DNA of 64,000 nucleotides from Chloroflexota bacterium (GTDB taxonomy: Bacteria > Chloroflexota > Anaerolineae > 4572-78 > J111). This document shows positions 51,650-60,640 of the stretch, piece after piece. A model generated the notes under the pieces. The model saw only the letters and a list, made by a program, of their open reading frames with translations. It was not told where the DNA came from and ran no database searches. The DNA lies in assembly GCA_016860845.1 (NCBI GenBank), contig BOKF01000019.1, forward strand, positions 1-64,000. The letters are read 5' to 3'. The position numbers were made by a program, and so were the translations under genes. Numbering within the stretch: the stretch's first letter is position 1; each line of letters starts with the position of its first letter.

Positions 51650-51839
51650 GGGCTGGCGGCTGCCGCTGCCTTCCTGTGAGGAGTTGGACCAGGGCAACGA
51701 GCTTCGCGAGCTTGGCGAGGCTGAACGGCGCCTGATGCGGGAGCGCGCCATCGACCGGCTCTTTGGTACCCCAACGCAGCTGAGGCGAGCCGTTCGGCGG
51801 CAACTATCGAAGCTGTGCCTTTTTGAAGGCATTTGTTAG
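51650..51839 (+). pseudogene. coding remnant, unknown
   Basis: A frame ending in TAG at 51837-51839 encodes a charged helical stretch (LRELGEAERRLMRERAIDRL) without a start codon. Looks like the end of a gene that has lost its beginning; family not recognised. Confidence 0.3.
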
Positions 51840-51940
51840 CATCATGGAGCGTGATGTTGCTCGATGATCAACTACTGCACAGACTGATCACGGGGATGAT
51901 AGCGCCACATCATCAGTCGCAAGGTTTAGGAGGTGACTCG

Positions 51941-52738
51941 TTGATCGACCACAACAATCTTGAGGAGTTCTCCGACCCGGTCAACTATGACATGGAGGAT
52001 ACCAGCGACACCGGCATCGCCTTCTACACCGCGCTGGCGCAGGAGACCGGCAGCCCGGTGCTCGAGATCGCCTGTGGCACCGGCCGGGTCAGCATCCCTA
52101 TGGCGCGGCTGGGTTTCGCTGTGACCGGCTTGGACATTGTCCCCGGAATGTTAGAGCGGGCGCGCAGCAAATCTGCTGGCCTGCCCACGCGCTGGATCGA
52201 GGGTGACGCCCGCACCTTTGACCTTGGCGAGAAATTTCGACTCATCTTTCTGACCGGCAACGCCTTCCAGGCATTTCTGACAAACGCCGACCAAGAAGCG
52301 TTGTTGCAGCGCGTGCGTGCTCACTTATACGACGAAGGCCTGTTTGCTTTCGAGACGCGCAACCCGCGCTGGGCCAGCCTCGAGACCGGCGCTGAGGAAT
52401 ACGCGGGCCTGTTTGTCAATCTCGAGACCCACGCGGCAGAAGAAGATTGGCCTTCCTTCATCAACACCAGCGGACGCGAGGTGCGCTTGTCGAGAACGCG
52501 GGTCTACGACCATGTCGCTCAGATTCTACACTGGACGACCTATCGCCGCTGGCACGAGGGTGATCAGGAGCACACCAAGGTCACGCGCATCGCGCTGCGC
52601 TACACCTTCCCGCAGGAGCTTGCGGCGCTGCTGTACTACAATGGCTTCAGTATCGTAAGGCAGTATGGGGATTGGAATCTTGAGCCGTTGAGCGCCGCCA
52701 GCAGAAGCATCATCGTGGTCTGCCGCAAGCGCGCGTAG
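51941..52738 (+). CDS. class I SAM-dependent methyltransferase
   Basis: 265 residues from TTG 51941, chosen because AGGAGGTGA stands seven bases upstream; the frame is open further up. Motif I VLEIACGTGRVSIPMA (~45-60), motif II VTGLDIVPGMLERAR and FLTGNAFQAFL follow the usual order. Substrate unknown. Confidence 0.85.
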   Translation: MIDHNNLEEFSDPVNYDMEDTSDTGIAFYTALAQETGSPVLEIACGTGRVSIPMARLGFAVTGLDIVPGMLERARSKSAGLPTRWIEGDARTFDLGEKFRLIFLTGNAFQAFLTNADQEALLQRVRAHLYDEGLFAFETRNPRWASLETGAEEYAGLFVNLETHAAEEDWPSFINTSGREVRLSRTRVYDHVAQILHWTTYRRWHEGDQEHTKVTRIALRYTFPQELAALLYYNGFSIVRQYGDWNLEPLSAASRSIIVVCRKRA

Positions 52739-52857
52739 TGGAGAGAGAGATAACGGAAGAAAATTGGGAGTGAGTCAACAGCGTTACCGCCGAACAAGCG
52801 CTTGCAGCTGCAGCGCAGGTCGCTCGGCGTCATGATCCGCTAGGGAGGATTCAATTT

Positions 52858-53331
52858 ATGACTACCAGCTCTACCCATATCAGTCGTCACGTGAATGCAC
52901 CTCGCCCAAACGTCTATCGCGCGCTTCTCGATGCGCAGGCCGTCGCGACGTGGATGGTGCCGAGAGGTATGACCAGCCACGTGCATATGTTTGACGCTCG
53001 TGAAGGTGGATTGTTCCGTATCTCGCTCACCTACGACGAGCCGACGGGGACCGGCAAAACGACCACGCACACCGACACGTACCACGGCCATTTCGTCAAG
53101 CTCATCCCGAATGAGCAGGTGGTCGAAGTGATGGAGTTTGAGACGGCCGATCCCGCGATGCATGGTGAGATGACAGTAACGTTCACCCTCACTGATGCAG
53201 ACGGCGGCACGGATGTGCTCGCCGCACACGACAACCTGCCGCCTGGCGTCTCGCCCGCCGACAACGAGACCGGCTGGCGGATGGCCCTCGACAAACTCGC
53301 GGCCCTCGTCGAGACGAGCCAGAACCCGTAA
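52858..53331 (+). CDS. SRPBCC (AHSA1-like) domain protein
   Basis: 157 residues, AGGGAGGATTC before ATG. START-like fold pattern: INAP-type N-terminus (HVNAPRPNVYRALLDAQAVATW), GTYHGHF-like TYHGHFVKLIPNEQVVEV and the terminal helix NETGWRMALDKLAALVE. Binds small hydrophobic ligands in general; function unknown. Confidence 0.88.
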   Translation: MTTSSTHISRHVNAPRPNVYRALLDAQAVATWMVPRGMTSHVHMFDAREGGLFRISLTYDEPTGTGKTTTHTDTYHGHFVKLIPNEQVVEVMEFETADPAMHGEMTVTFTLTDADGGTDVLAAHDNLPPGVSPADNETGWRMALDKLAALVETSQNP

Positions 53332-53841
53332 GGCTTAGTGTGCTATGATTTTGGTGACTCCTACAACTCATTTTCTCTCGCCAATAGAACAAAGTAACCC
53401 TTGGAAAATGATTAGATCAACTTTCTATTTTCTCTACATCAGAAAAGGGTCATTTCAGTACAGGTTACTAATTTCTACATCTACTGGGCAACCTGGCTAG
53501 CCTCATGCGAACGCTATACGAGCAACCAGGTTCCCGAAGCTGTACTGGCTGCCGGGATAAAACATGCCAAGCGTACCTGGGGCGGCTGTGTTCAGAAGGC
53601 TCCTGTTGGAAAACGCCAAGAAATAGTCCAGCCGACGGCGGAAAACATTTATATCAGTCTGCGGCAACAAAACCTGTGTCCTCTAATTAGATTGCCGACA
53701 GCTGGGTAAATCGTTAAATTGTACCTTAATTACCTTTAGGTTCACCTTAATTAAGGTGAAACCCTTATCATTGGGGATGCCTAAAGCGCCTCCGACCGAA
53801 TCAGAAGCGTTTCATAAAAATCTCGCGAGAAACCCACCTGT
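53332..53841. other. intergenic region upstream flank of the IscB right end
   Basis: About 510 bases with no supported gene. Holds the 20-bp palindrome at 53741 and, from ~53770, the element end shared with the remnant at 32395 onward. Confidence 0.4.
53741..53760. repeat. perfect 20-bp palindrome
   Basis: TTCACCTTAA joined directly to its reverse complement TTAAGGTGAA, with a further partial copy of ACCTTAATTA 15 bp before. Lies about 80 bp beyond the IscB stop; could be a terminator-like or transposon-end structure. Confidence 0.6.
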
Positions 53842-55149
53842 TTACAGATGGTGAGGGATAGCGGGTCGCTTCAAAGAAGCGAGATACTCATATCCATCCG
53901 CTCGCTGCACCAGGCAGCAGTAGCGCCAGTTCACCCCATCCACCTGCCCGACCCGAAAACTTCCCTTGCTGCGTACTGCCACCCGACCTAAGTGGCCCCC
54001 AGCCTTCTTGCCACTAGGAACTACTGCTCTGACTAGGTCGCCGGTCTGAAAGCCACGCACCCGCTTCAACTGCTTGGCCGAAGTGCGGGGAAATCCGTAA
54101 CGGTCCATCCGACACATCTGCCGCGAACCGCGTCCCGTCGCCCGGATCAACAAGGGACGCAGACCAGCCGGGACGCGGGCAGCCTGCTCGCCCACACAAG
54201 CCGCATCCAGCCAATGGTCTTTATCGTACCCACTACCCAGCCGGTTGAATTGGGTTCGCCCGCCACTCCAGAAACTGACCGGGCCAATTCCCAGCCCCTT
54301 GAGCGCCTGACCAATGGCATAGCGCGTGGCATTGACCGCCGCCGCATCTTTGAGCGGTGTCCGGGCTTGGGCCAACAGCCGCGCTAGCCGAACCGGATCA
54401 TGCGCCAGGAACTCCCGCACATCCTGGTTTCGCTTCGCCACGTTGCACGCTTCACAGCTCAAGGTCAGATTGCTGACCCGATCTGTACCCCCTCGCGCAC
54501 GCGGCACGATATGTTCCACCTGCAAAGGCAGCCCCTGAGCATCGCAGTAGGCGCAGCGCCGCCCCCACTTCTCCAGCAAGTAGCCTCTGATCTCGTAGCC
54601 CCACAACGTCCCCTGTTGATATTCCACGCCTGAGACTTCCGGGTTGATGAGTTTGTGCGTATCAAAACGCACCGTTTCGACGGCGATCTGGTTTAGCGGA
54701 CATAACTTCGCCAGCCGGCTGGTCCAGCTAGTGACGTTATCTACCCTGGAACGCAGCGACGGTGGCAGCCAGCCCTCGGCTCGCCGCCGGTTCAGAAATC
54801 GTGGGGCTCGATAACGCGTCTTGCGCTGTCGGCGACTATGCCGCACCGCCCGGCGTCTGTCCAGGCTGGCCTTGATTGTCTGCCCTCGATGCGCCAGGTT
54901 CGCTGCCCACAGCAGGACTAACCCTCGCTGAAAGTGGGCCACGACAGCCAGACCGGTGATCTTGCTGCCTGGGTCCACCCGTAGCTCCACCGGCTGGGTC
55001 TCACCACCCTTGCGCTCTTTCAGAATGATGGTAAAGGGTGCCCGGCGGTAGACAGCCGCTTTGCCTTGCCGGAGCAAGTGCCGGGCCCAGGCCGGGTGAC
55101 AGGGCATCAGCGGCTGACGGTGCTGGTCTAACACGAACACACGTTGCAT
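53842..55149 (-). CDS. iscB: IscB RNA-guided nuclease
   Basis: 435 residues. All IscB modules are seen: PLMP domain (PLMPCHPAWARHLLRQGKAA), RuvC-I DPGSKITGLAVV, arginine-rich bridge helix (RRRAVRHSRRQRKTRYRAPR), RuvC-II IAVETVRFD, HNH domain CAYCDAQ...VEHIVPRARGGTD...CEACN, RuvC-III DHWLDAACVG and the target-interaction domain at the end. IscB is the omega-RNA-guided ancestor of Cas9 and is carried by IS200/IS605-type elements. No TnpA transposase is adjacent, so the element depends on one elsewhere. Apparently intact. Confidence 0.92.
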   Translation of the reverse strand: MQRVFVLDQHRQPLMPCHPAWARHLLRQGKAAVYRRAPFTIILKERKGGETQPVELRVDPGSKITGLAVVAHFQRGLVLLWAANLAHRGQTIKASLDRRRAVRHSRRQRKTRYRAPRFLNRRRAEGWLPPSLRSRVDNVTSWTSRLAKLCPLNQIAVETVRFDTHKLINPEVSGVEYQQGTLWGYEIRGYLLEKWGRRCAYCDAQGLPLQVEHIVPRARGGTDRVSNLTLSCEACNVAKRNQDVREFLAHDPVRLARLLAQARTPLKDAAAVNATRYAIGQALKGLGIGPVSFWSGGRTQFNRLGSGYDKDHWLDAACVGEQAARVPAGLRPLLIRATGRGSRQMCRMDRYGFPRTSAKQLKRVRGFQTGDLVRAVVPSGKKAGGHLGRVAVRSKGSFRVGQVDGVNWRYCCLVQRADGYEYLASLKRPAIPHHL

Positions 55150-55440
55150 ATCGGTTACCTCGATATCATCTCTGACCCGCCATAAAGAGGGTCAGGTAAA
55201 GGTCCCCTCGCCAAAGTTATGGAGCGGTTTGTACTCCTGAAGGGCTGCTGGCGACACGGTTCCTACCCCACAGAACGGTTTAATCGCCAACCGTAGCGCG
55301 TGGAACTGGGGAGGCATTCCACGGTACCTATCCATTCGCTCCTAACGTAGCCCCGTCTCCTTCGACAAGCTCAGGAGGTGGCTGAGGCTGGTCAGCTCGT
55401 GAGCCTGGGGTTTTCCCCACAAGCCCACCTCCCTTTCAGG
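55150..55440 (-). ncRNA. probable IscB omega-RNA
   Basis: IscB guide RNAs are encoded directly upstream of the gene. On the minus strand this 290-base stretch has no open frame, and contains several paired segments, ending in GACCCTC...GGGTCAGAGATGA close to the start codon. The guide end would lie toward 55440 and beyond. Boundaries are estimated. Confidence 0.55.
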
Positions 55441-55538
55441 AGTGGGTAGCTGACCATTAATGTCGCAATTGCTACCGTTCAAGTATCATTATTGCCACTC
55501 TATCAGTTTTGCATTAAAATCAGGCAAAGAGGGTGGTC

Positions 55539-55955
55539 ATGTTACTACAGCGGCTTCATCGGGCAGAGCGCCTCAACCAACTTGCAACTTATCTCTACGT
55601 GCCCTATCAATTCTTGCAAATCGTCGGTTATCGGCTGGCCGGTAAGCAGTGTGACTACCAATGGCGGAGATACCGGCCTGAACCGATTGGGCCAGCGACT
55701 GGCCGGCAGCATGTCATCGCCGCTGTATTTCCCACGGCCGTTTGCTGTACCATTTTGGCCGTGCAGATCATTCTCGCTCTCTACCTTTTTGGGTTGTACT
55801 ACTCCCCTCAGACCCCGTGGCCTATCTTCGTTGTTCTGGTCCAGCCTCTCCCCTTTAGCCTCTATGGCTATCTGATGATTTTTGATTTCTTGCGGCTGCG
55901 ACGACTCCTCCAGTGGGCCTCAGAGCCAGCCGAGGCGAATAAGGCCCACGACTAA
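55539..55955 (+). CDS. membrane protein, unknown
   Basis: 138 residues from ATG 55539 (GAGGG upstream). Two to three hydrophobic segments: VIAAVFPTAVCCTILAVQII, LALYLFGLYY and IFVVLVQPLPFSLYGYLMIF, after a basic N-terminal part. No family recognised. Converges with and overlaps the next gene by 36 bp. Confidence 0.6.
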   Translation: MLLQRLHRAERLNQLATYLYVPYQFLQIVGYRLAGKQCDYQWRRYRPEPIGPATGRQHVIAAVFPTAVCCTILAVQIILALYLFGLYYSPQTPWPIFVVLVQPLPFSLYGYLMIFDFLRLRRLLQWASEPAEANKAHD

Positions 55956-56252
55956 TAAGGCTAGAAAAAAGCATAGTACCGGCACTAGCCAAATTGCCGC
56001 AATCACCCCAAAAACGAGCCCGACATTCGGACCGCCCTTTTCCTCCACTTCTCGCCAGTTTTCAAAAAAGAATAGTTTGGCGCTCTGTTCATCCCCAGCG
56101 AAGAAGAAAAGCAGCACGGTAGCAAACGCAGCTGCCAAAATCCCGCAACCAACTACCCATGATGGAGCAACTTGTGACATGACCAAAACAGCAAGGGCGG
56201 CGTGCAAGACCACAAAAATCGTTGCTTGAATGGCTCTTTTCAAGGTAACCAT
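55920..56252 (-). CDS. membrane protein, unknown
   Basis: 110 residues with CAGGAGAC before the ATG. Four hydrophobic segments separated by a charged loop (GDEQSAKLFFFENWREVEEK). No family recognised. Divergent from the XRE regulator; the TTACAATT palindrome lies between. Confidence 0.6.
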   Translation of the reverse strand: MVTLKRAIQATIFVVLHAALAVLVMSQVAPSWVVGCGILAAAFATVLLFFFAGDEQSAKLFFFENWREVEEKGGPNVGLVFGVIAAIWLVPVLCFFLALLVVGLIRLGWL

Positions 56253-56323
56253 GAATGTCTCCTGATGATTTTGCGTCTATTGAAATGGCGTCGATCTGCT
56301 TGCTTTTAGGATGGCTTAATAAT

Positions 56324-56379
56324 AATTGTAAATTACAATTTTACAAAATTTGTCATATATAAATTTTTAGTTTACAATT
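56324..56379. promoter_or_regulatory. TTACAATT operator cluster
   Basis: AATTGTAA-A-TTACAATT, a perfect 8-1-8 palindrome (56324-56340), and a further TTACAATT half-site (56372-56379), in AT-rich DNA between the divergent membrane protein and XRE genes. Fits autoregulation by the XRE protein. Confidence 0.6.
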
Positions 56380-56434
56380 GGGTCATGAGCTAAAATAGAG
56401 GCGCAGGACTTGTAGCCAGGAAAAGCTTTAATCA

Positions 56435-56785
56435 ATGATGGAACCTGCTGTTGTTTCAATCTTAACGGAGAGAATCCGGGAAGCCCGCAAAGCGAAAGGG
56501 TTTTCTCAAGACCAACTCGCTGAAAAAGTCGGCTTGACCCGGGTCAGTATTAGCCACATAGAGAATGGTCGGCGTAAGTCAATCAAACCCCGAACCTTAC
56601 GCAAATTGGCCCAAGTTTTGGAAAAACCGGAAGTGTACTTCTATCGTGAAGTTATGCCGTCTCTTGACAGCCTGCCCGATTCGTTAAGAGGGGTTATGAC
56701 ACGTCTACTGGCTCTTCCCCGCCCTCAACAAGAAAAGCTAGGCCATATCTTTGAACAAATCGTTGATTTGTATCAGATCAAATAG
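56435..56785 (+). CDS. XRE family HTH regulator
   Basis: 116 residues. Cro/CI-type HTH at ~14-70 (FSQDQLAEKVGLTRVSISHI plus ENGRRK), followed by a helical tail of ~45 residues. Repressor of unknown target, perhaps of the membrane gene opposite and of itself through the TTACAATT sites. Confidence 0.88.
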   Translation: MMEPAVVSILTERIREARKAKGFSQDQLAEKVGLTRVSISHIENGRRKSIKPRTLRKLAQVLEKPEVYFYREVMPSLDSLPDSLRGVMTRLLALPRPQQEKLGHIFEQIVDLYQIK

Positions 56786-56873
56786 GGAGAGTAATAATAC
56801 AGCCCGAGGCCGGCTTTTTTGGTTACCGGTCGATTGCAAACCCCATGATTTACTTATTTAGCTAGATTACCCC

Positions 56874-56903
56874 TTGACAACATCTAAAGGTTTGTGGTAT
56901 AAT
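56874..56903 (+). promoter_or_regulatory. promoter of the ParB-like operon
   Basis: TTGACA 56874-56879 and TATAAT 56898-56903, both perfect, 18-bp spacer. Gives a leader of about 210 bases before the first gene. Confidence 0.8.
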
Positions 56904-56969
56904 TCAACTAGCTTAAATTGATTTCTTTCTTAACAATCATCACTTCAAAATCGCTCATTTATACAAAAA

Positions 56970-57049
56970 CCCAGGTAAGATAAGCTCCTACCTGGGCTGC
57001 GAAATTTAAACATAAAAAAAGGCCCTGGAAAGGTGCCACTTTCCAGGGC
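56970..57049 (+). promoter_or_regulatory. two hairpins in the leader of the ParB-like operon
   Basis: First CCCAGGTA/TACCTGGG (56970-56996), then GCCCTGGAAAG/CTTTCCAGGGC (57022-57049, 11 bp). Neither is followed by a T-run, so they are not classical terminators; they may stabilise the RNA or be a regulatory leader. An A-run separates them. Confidence 0.6.
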
Positions 57050-57119
57050 GGGGACGGCGAACCAACCTAAACCAACCGTCCCTTACTTAGAGGAGAGTAT
57101 ACCACAAAAGGAGCCAACC

Positions 57120-57422
57120 ATGAAAGTAGACCCCCTCGTTTTATGCGTTGATTTGACGTTCCGCAATCAGCTCGCCGCCGGCGACGTGGAGATCCTCATC
57201 CCCGCCACGGCGGAGCAGCCTCGCCTCCTCCGGCTGGGCAGGGCCATTATTGGCAAGCCCGCTTCGGACCAACCCCCCGAGATCAAAAATCTCTTTTCCC
57301 ACAGTAGCAACATCAAAATAGGTATTTTCGATCCCTGGTCTGAGATGGGGTTGCCCTACAACGTCCTCTATCAAGTTGAAAATCCGCTCGTTCGGAATGG
57401 AGGCAGCGCTCATGGGCATTGA
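57120..57422 (+). CDS. small protein preceding ParB, unknown
   Basis: 100 residues from ATG 57120 (AAAGGAGCC upstream). Mostly beta-type: LVLCVDLTFRNQLAAGDVEI, LLRLGRAIIG, then IKIGIFDPWSEMGLPYNVLY. No family recognised. Its end overlaps the ParB-like gene by 11 bp, so the two are translationally coupled. Confidence 0.65.
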   Translation: MKVDPLVLCVDLTFRNQLAAGDVEILIPATAEQPRLLRLGRAIIGKPASDQPPEIKNLFSHSSNIKIGIFDPWSEMGLPYNVLYQVENPLVRNGGSAHGH

Positions 57423-58761
57423 ACAGGTCCCTCTTGGTCTTATCGAAATAAACCCGTTTCAGGTCCGGCTGGGCACCTTTGACCTGCATCGGCTGGCTAA
57501 CCTTGCCGAGGATATTCGCGCTCATCGGGACAAATTGCCGGAGGAACGGCGTGGCCTGCTGCAAGTCCCTCTCGCCCGCCGACTGGAAGATGGACGGGTG
57601 CAGTTGGCCTTTGGCCACCGGCGGCGGGCAGCCTTCGACTATTTATCCGAGCACTATGCCGGCGCCGAGGACTGGACCACCATGCCCATGGAGATCATCC
57701 CTTTGAGTGATGACGACCTGGCCTATCTCGCCTGGTCCGAAAACGAGCACCGGGAGGACCTTACCGCCATAGAAAAGGCTGTAGCCTTTAGGCGGGCGAT
57801 GGATCAGTTTGGCTACACCCAGACCGAACTGGCCGACCGTTGGAAGATCAGTAAAAGTGCCGCCAGCAACCTGTTGCGACTGCTCCAGTTACCCGACGAA
57901 GTGCAGCAACTCATCCTGAATCGCCAGTTGGACGAGAAAAATGCGCGCACGCTGTTACCCCTGGTTCAGGTAGCCCAGGCGCCCGCCGAGGCTATCCGGC
58001 TGGCCAGGATTGCCGTTGATCAGGGCCAATCTGCTCTACAAATTGACACGAATGTGGGTGTTCTCATGAACCGGCTGACCACGGCGGCCGAAACTATAAT
58101 TATTGACTACGGTAACTGGGGCGACCTGCTTCCACCAGGCTGTGTTGCCAAATGCAAAAACTGCCCTTATTTTGGACTCTGGAAGCATGAGGCTCGCTGC
58201 GCCAGGCCGGACCTTTACGAGCAGAAATATTTAGCCTGGCAGATGCTGCACCAATCGCCCGCCCAGCTACGTGGCCCAGCTACGGGCGTGAAGGGGGACA
58301 AAGTTTCAGATAGGTCTCGTTTGGAATCGCAACCCCGAGCGATAGCTCCTGTCGCAGATACGCGCCGAGTAGTTGACTCAGAGGCTTCTGCTTCCGCAGC
58401 CGCGGCGAAGGTTGGGTTTAGAACCCAACCCCTCAACGAGTGGTTTGTCTGTCCTCGCTGTCATCAGGAGAGCGTAGTCGAGCGCAACAGCGGCGAGCGG
58501 CGTACCTGCTTAAGCTGCAGGGCTGAGTGGTCCAACCCGGAAGAGTTTCTAAAAGAGGTTCAGGAATTATCTTCTGGTCACCAAGCATCGACTGATTTAC
58601 TGGACTCCCTGAAGGAATTGATTGAACCGTTTCAGGCAGATCGCTTGGCTATTTTGATGGAAGCAGCCGTAGATTCCCCTCAATTTATGGAGGCGTTCCA
58701 GCAGGCGTCCCCCGAAGAGCTACGCCGGGCCTTTCTAGCAGTTCGGGGAGTTCGGCTGTAG
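57412..58761 (+). CDS. ParB/RepB/Spo0J-like protein with zinc-ribbon tail
   Basis: 449 residues from ATG 57412. The ParB nuclease-like N-domain (VPLGLIEINPFQVR, then VQLAFGHRRRAAFDYL with the GHRR box, and WSENEHREDLTAIEKAVAF) is followed by the HTH FGYTQTELADRWKISKSAAS. C-terminal to it is an unusual part with cysteine pairs CKNCPYF...CARP (~245-265) and a zinc ribbon CPRCHQES...RTCLSCRAEW (~345-375). No ParA gene is adjacent. Likely a plasmid/ICE-type ParB or a regulator derived from it; CTP-dependent activity is a family property that I cannot check here. Confidence 0.85.
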   Translation: MGIEQVPLGLIEINPFQVRLGTFDLHRLANLAEDIRAHRDKLPEERRGLLQVPLARRLEDGRVQLAFGHRRRAAFDYLSEHYAGAEDWTTMPMEIIPLSDDDLAYLAWSENEHREDLTAIEKAVAFRRAMDQFGYTQTELADRWKISKSAASNLLRLLQLPDEVQQLILNRQLDEKNARTLLPLVQVAQAPAEAIRLARIAVDQGQSALQIDTNVGVLMNRLTTAAETIIIDYGNWGDLLPPGCVAKCKNCPYFGLWKHEARCARPDLYEQKYLAWQMLHQSPAQLRGPATGVKGDKVSDRSRLESQPRAIAPVADTRRVVDSEASASAAAAKVGFRTQPLNEWFVCPRCHQESVVERNSGERRTCLSCRAEWSNPEEFLKEVQELSSGHQASTDLLDSLKELIEPFQADRLAILMEAAVDSPQFMEAFQQASPEELRRAFLAVRGVRL

Positions 58762-58807
58762 TTTTTCCGGGAAAACTCGGAGATCCTTCCGAAATGGAGA
58801 TAGCTTC

Positions 58808-59371
58808 ATGCCGCTATCAGCACCTTACGAATCATTCATTAAAGACTATCTGGCATTGTATTGGGAGCAACTAACCGAGGAAGCTGCACATGGCTTACCT
58901 GTCCCGCTAAGCTTTCCTCAAATACCTGAGACACAACTGCTCCAATGTGAGCTTGCCCAGGATTTGACTTTGATTGCCCAGGGCGCAACCGGGGAGTTGA
59001 GTCACGACGAAGAGACAGAGCGGCGGTTGGCCGTGGCTATTGAGCGAGTGTTGAGTCGGCTTTTCCCCGGAATCGCCATCAGCAGCGCTCCAGTCTTACG
59101 CTCCATCCCGGGCAATTTTTGGGCTAGCGATTTGGGTAAAATGGTGGCACGTGCCCGCTTGTGGCTGGCCGAGGATGATCTCATTACCATTAAAGACGCC
59201 GCCAGTCTCAAAGGTGTGAGCCTGGCAGCCATTCGCCAGGCAATTGACCGAGGCACGCTCGCAGCTCTGCCTAACCCAGATGCTCCCAATCCGCGCCGGC
59301 GGGGGACCCTGCTCCGACGTAGTGAGGTTGTTCGGTGGAGCGACAAAATAGACAACGATACTTTTGATTAA
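58808..59371 (+). CDS. helix-turn-helix protein, paralogue 1
   Basis: 187 residues. The first ~120 are helical (SFIKDYLALYWEQLTEEAAH, RRLAVAIERVLSRLF); the C-terminal 60 are an excisionase-like HTH (ITIKDAASLKGVSLAAIRQA then IDRGTLAALPNPDAPNPRRR). Forty-six bases after the ParB-like gene. Shares its whole layout with the product ending at 61223, about 40 percent identical by eye. Confidence 0.7.
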   Translation: MPLSAPYESFIKDYLALYWEQLTEEAAHGLPVPLSFPQIPETQLLQCELAQDLTLIAQGATGELSHDEETERRLAVAIERVLSRLFPGIAISSAPVLRSIPGNFWASDLGKMVARARLWLAEDDLITIKDAASLKGVSLAAIRQAIDRGTLAALPNPDAPNPRRRGTLLRRSEVVRWSDKIDNDTFD

Positions 59372-59480
59372 TCTACCTGATTTGAAGAATTCATCTGGCT
59401 GCAGCCGATACGTAAATAGCAATACCAAAATTGATGAAGGCAACAGTCAGCGCTGGCTATTTAGAATCTCAAAGGTTTTT

Positions 59481-59777
59481 ATGACTCCTGCTACATCTGA
59501 CATCTTAAAGGCGGAGGGTGCTCGCCAGGACATCCACACGCAACTCGTCCAAGCTTTATTAAGCTATGAACCGGCGCCTCACGAATTACCCGTTACAACT
59601 TTATTACAGGATTTTCTCGAGGCCGGGATAGATCCGGACTGGCTCGCCCTACGCGCCGCTGAGGTCGAACCCATTCTGGCTTCAACGCGACAACTGGTTG
59701 CCAGAAACCAGGGGATTTTAGCATGTATTCTCAACTTAAAACCGACGACCTCGCCATACCTGCCTATCGGCTTCTAA
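59481..59777 (+). CDS. small unknown protein
   Basis: 98 residues from ATG 59481 (AAAGG upstream). Helical; contains LLQDFLEAGIDPDWLALRAA. Overlaps the next gene by 55 bp. No family recognised. Confidence 0.5.
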   Translation: MTPATSDILKAEGARQDIHTQLVQALLSYEPAPHELPVTTLLQDFLEAGIDPDWLALRAAEVEPILASTRQLVARNQGILACILNLKPTTSPYLPIGF

Positions 59778-60640
59778 GCCTTAAACGGGCACTCGCCCCC
59801 ATGTTACCTATAACCCTCACCGCTATGTGTGAGACGCTCAGCCTTGAACCTCGCCGACTGGCGGCCCTGCGCCTGGTACGGGATTTCTTTCCAGAGGATT
59901 TGCCAAATTGCCTGAGGCTGAAAACCTGGGACCAAATCCTGTTTCATTTTTTGAATGCCATCAGAATACACTACTTCGAAATCGACGAAGATAGTCTTGA
60001 ACTGATTGACCAATGGCAGTACGAGGAAGCCTGGAACCTGGAGGAAGAGACGACGACTGGGGAACCGTCCGAGCCAGAGTCTGTACGTATACTAGCCAAA
60101 CTCCTTGAAGTTATCCCAGTCCAATGTTTTGGTTTTGGGGAAGAAAGTTGTGGCTACTACATCACCGACTTTCCCGGCCTGGATCTGCTGCACCACTTAC
60201 TTATGCCTGGCCTTAAGTTCTCCCGGAAGTCTTTTCTGAGGAACTTCCGCATCCCACTTGAGATACCACCGAGATTCAGGTGGAGCGAGGTGGCTAAAAC
60301 CAGAGCATGGCAGCGGCTCGAAACCCCCAGCTGCACTGATCACTTGCCCGAACCTCTCTGCTGGTTACCCGAGTTGGCTCGCTACGCTTGCGGCCGCACT
60401 GACAATGCGCTCCTAAAGCGGTATCCGGCATTTTACAATTGGGACGAGGAAGGTTGGTACCGCTGGGATACCGACTTTGATCTGCTTGTTCGTCTTTGGC
60501 CCGAGGCCAAATGTGTAGCCGATCGGGCTAAACGTTTTGATGCGTGGATTATGGCCCAACGCGAGGAGCGCTGCCAACTTATCTTCAATTTCATCACGCT
60601 GTCATCCCCGGATTTGGAGGAGACCTATCAGCAGCAATAA
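59723..60640 (+). CDS. unknown 305-residue protein
   Basis: 305 residues, acidic, with many tryptophans and tyrosines in the second half (WDEEGWYRWDTDFDLLVRLW). The N-terminal region is helical; a segment FGFGEESCGYYITDFPGLDL follows. No recognised family. It overlaps both neighbours, so the block 58808-61223 reads as one operon. Confidence 0.6.
   Translation: MYSQLKTDDLAIPAYRLLSLKRALAPMLPITLTAMCETLSLEPRRLAALRLVRDFFPEDLPNCLRLKTWDQILFHFLNAIRIHYFEIDEDSLELIDQWQYEEAWNLEEETTTGEPSEPESVRILAKLLEVIPVQCFGFGEESCGYYITDFPGLDLLHHLLMPGLKFSRKSFLRNFRIPLEIPPRFRWSEVAKTRAWQRLETPSCTDHLPEPLCWLPELARYACGRTDNALLKRYPAFYNWDEEGWYRWDTDFDLLVRLWPEAKCVADRAKRFDAWIMAQREERCQLIFNFITLSSPDLEETYQQQ

Noticed and set aside
57022..57049. 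Intrinsic terminator
   Set aside because: The 11-bp stem is followed by GGGGACGG rather than a T-run, and it lies inside the leader of an operon.
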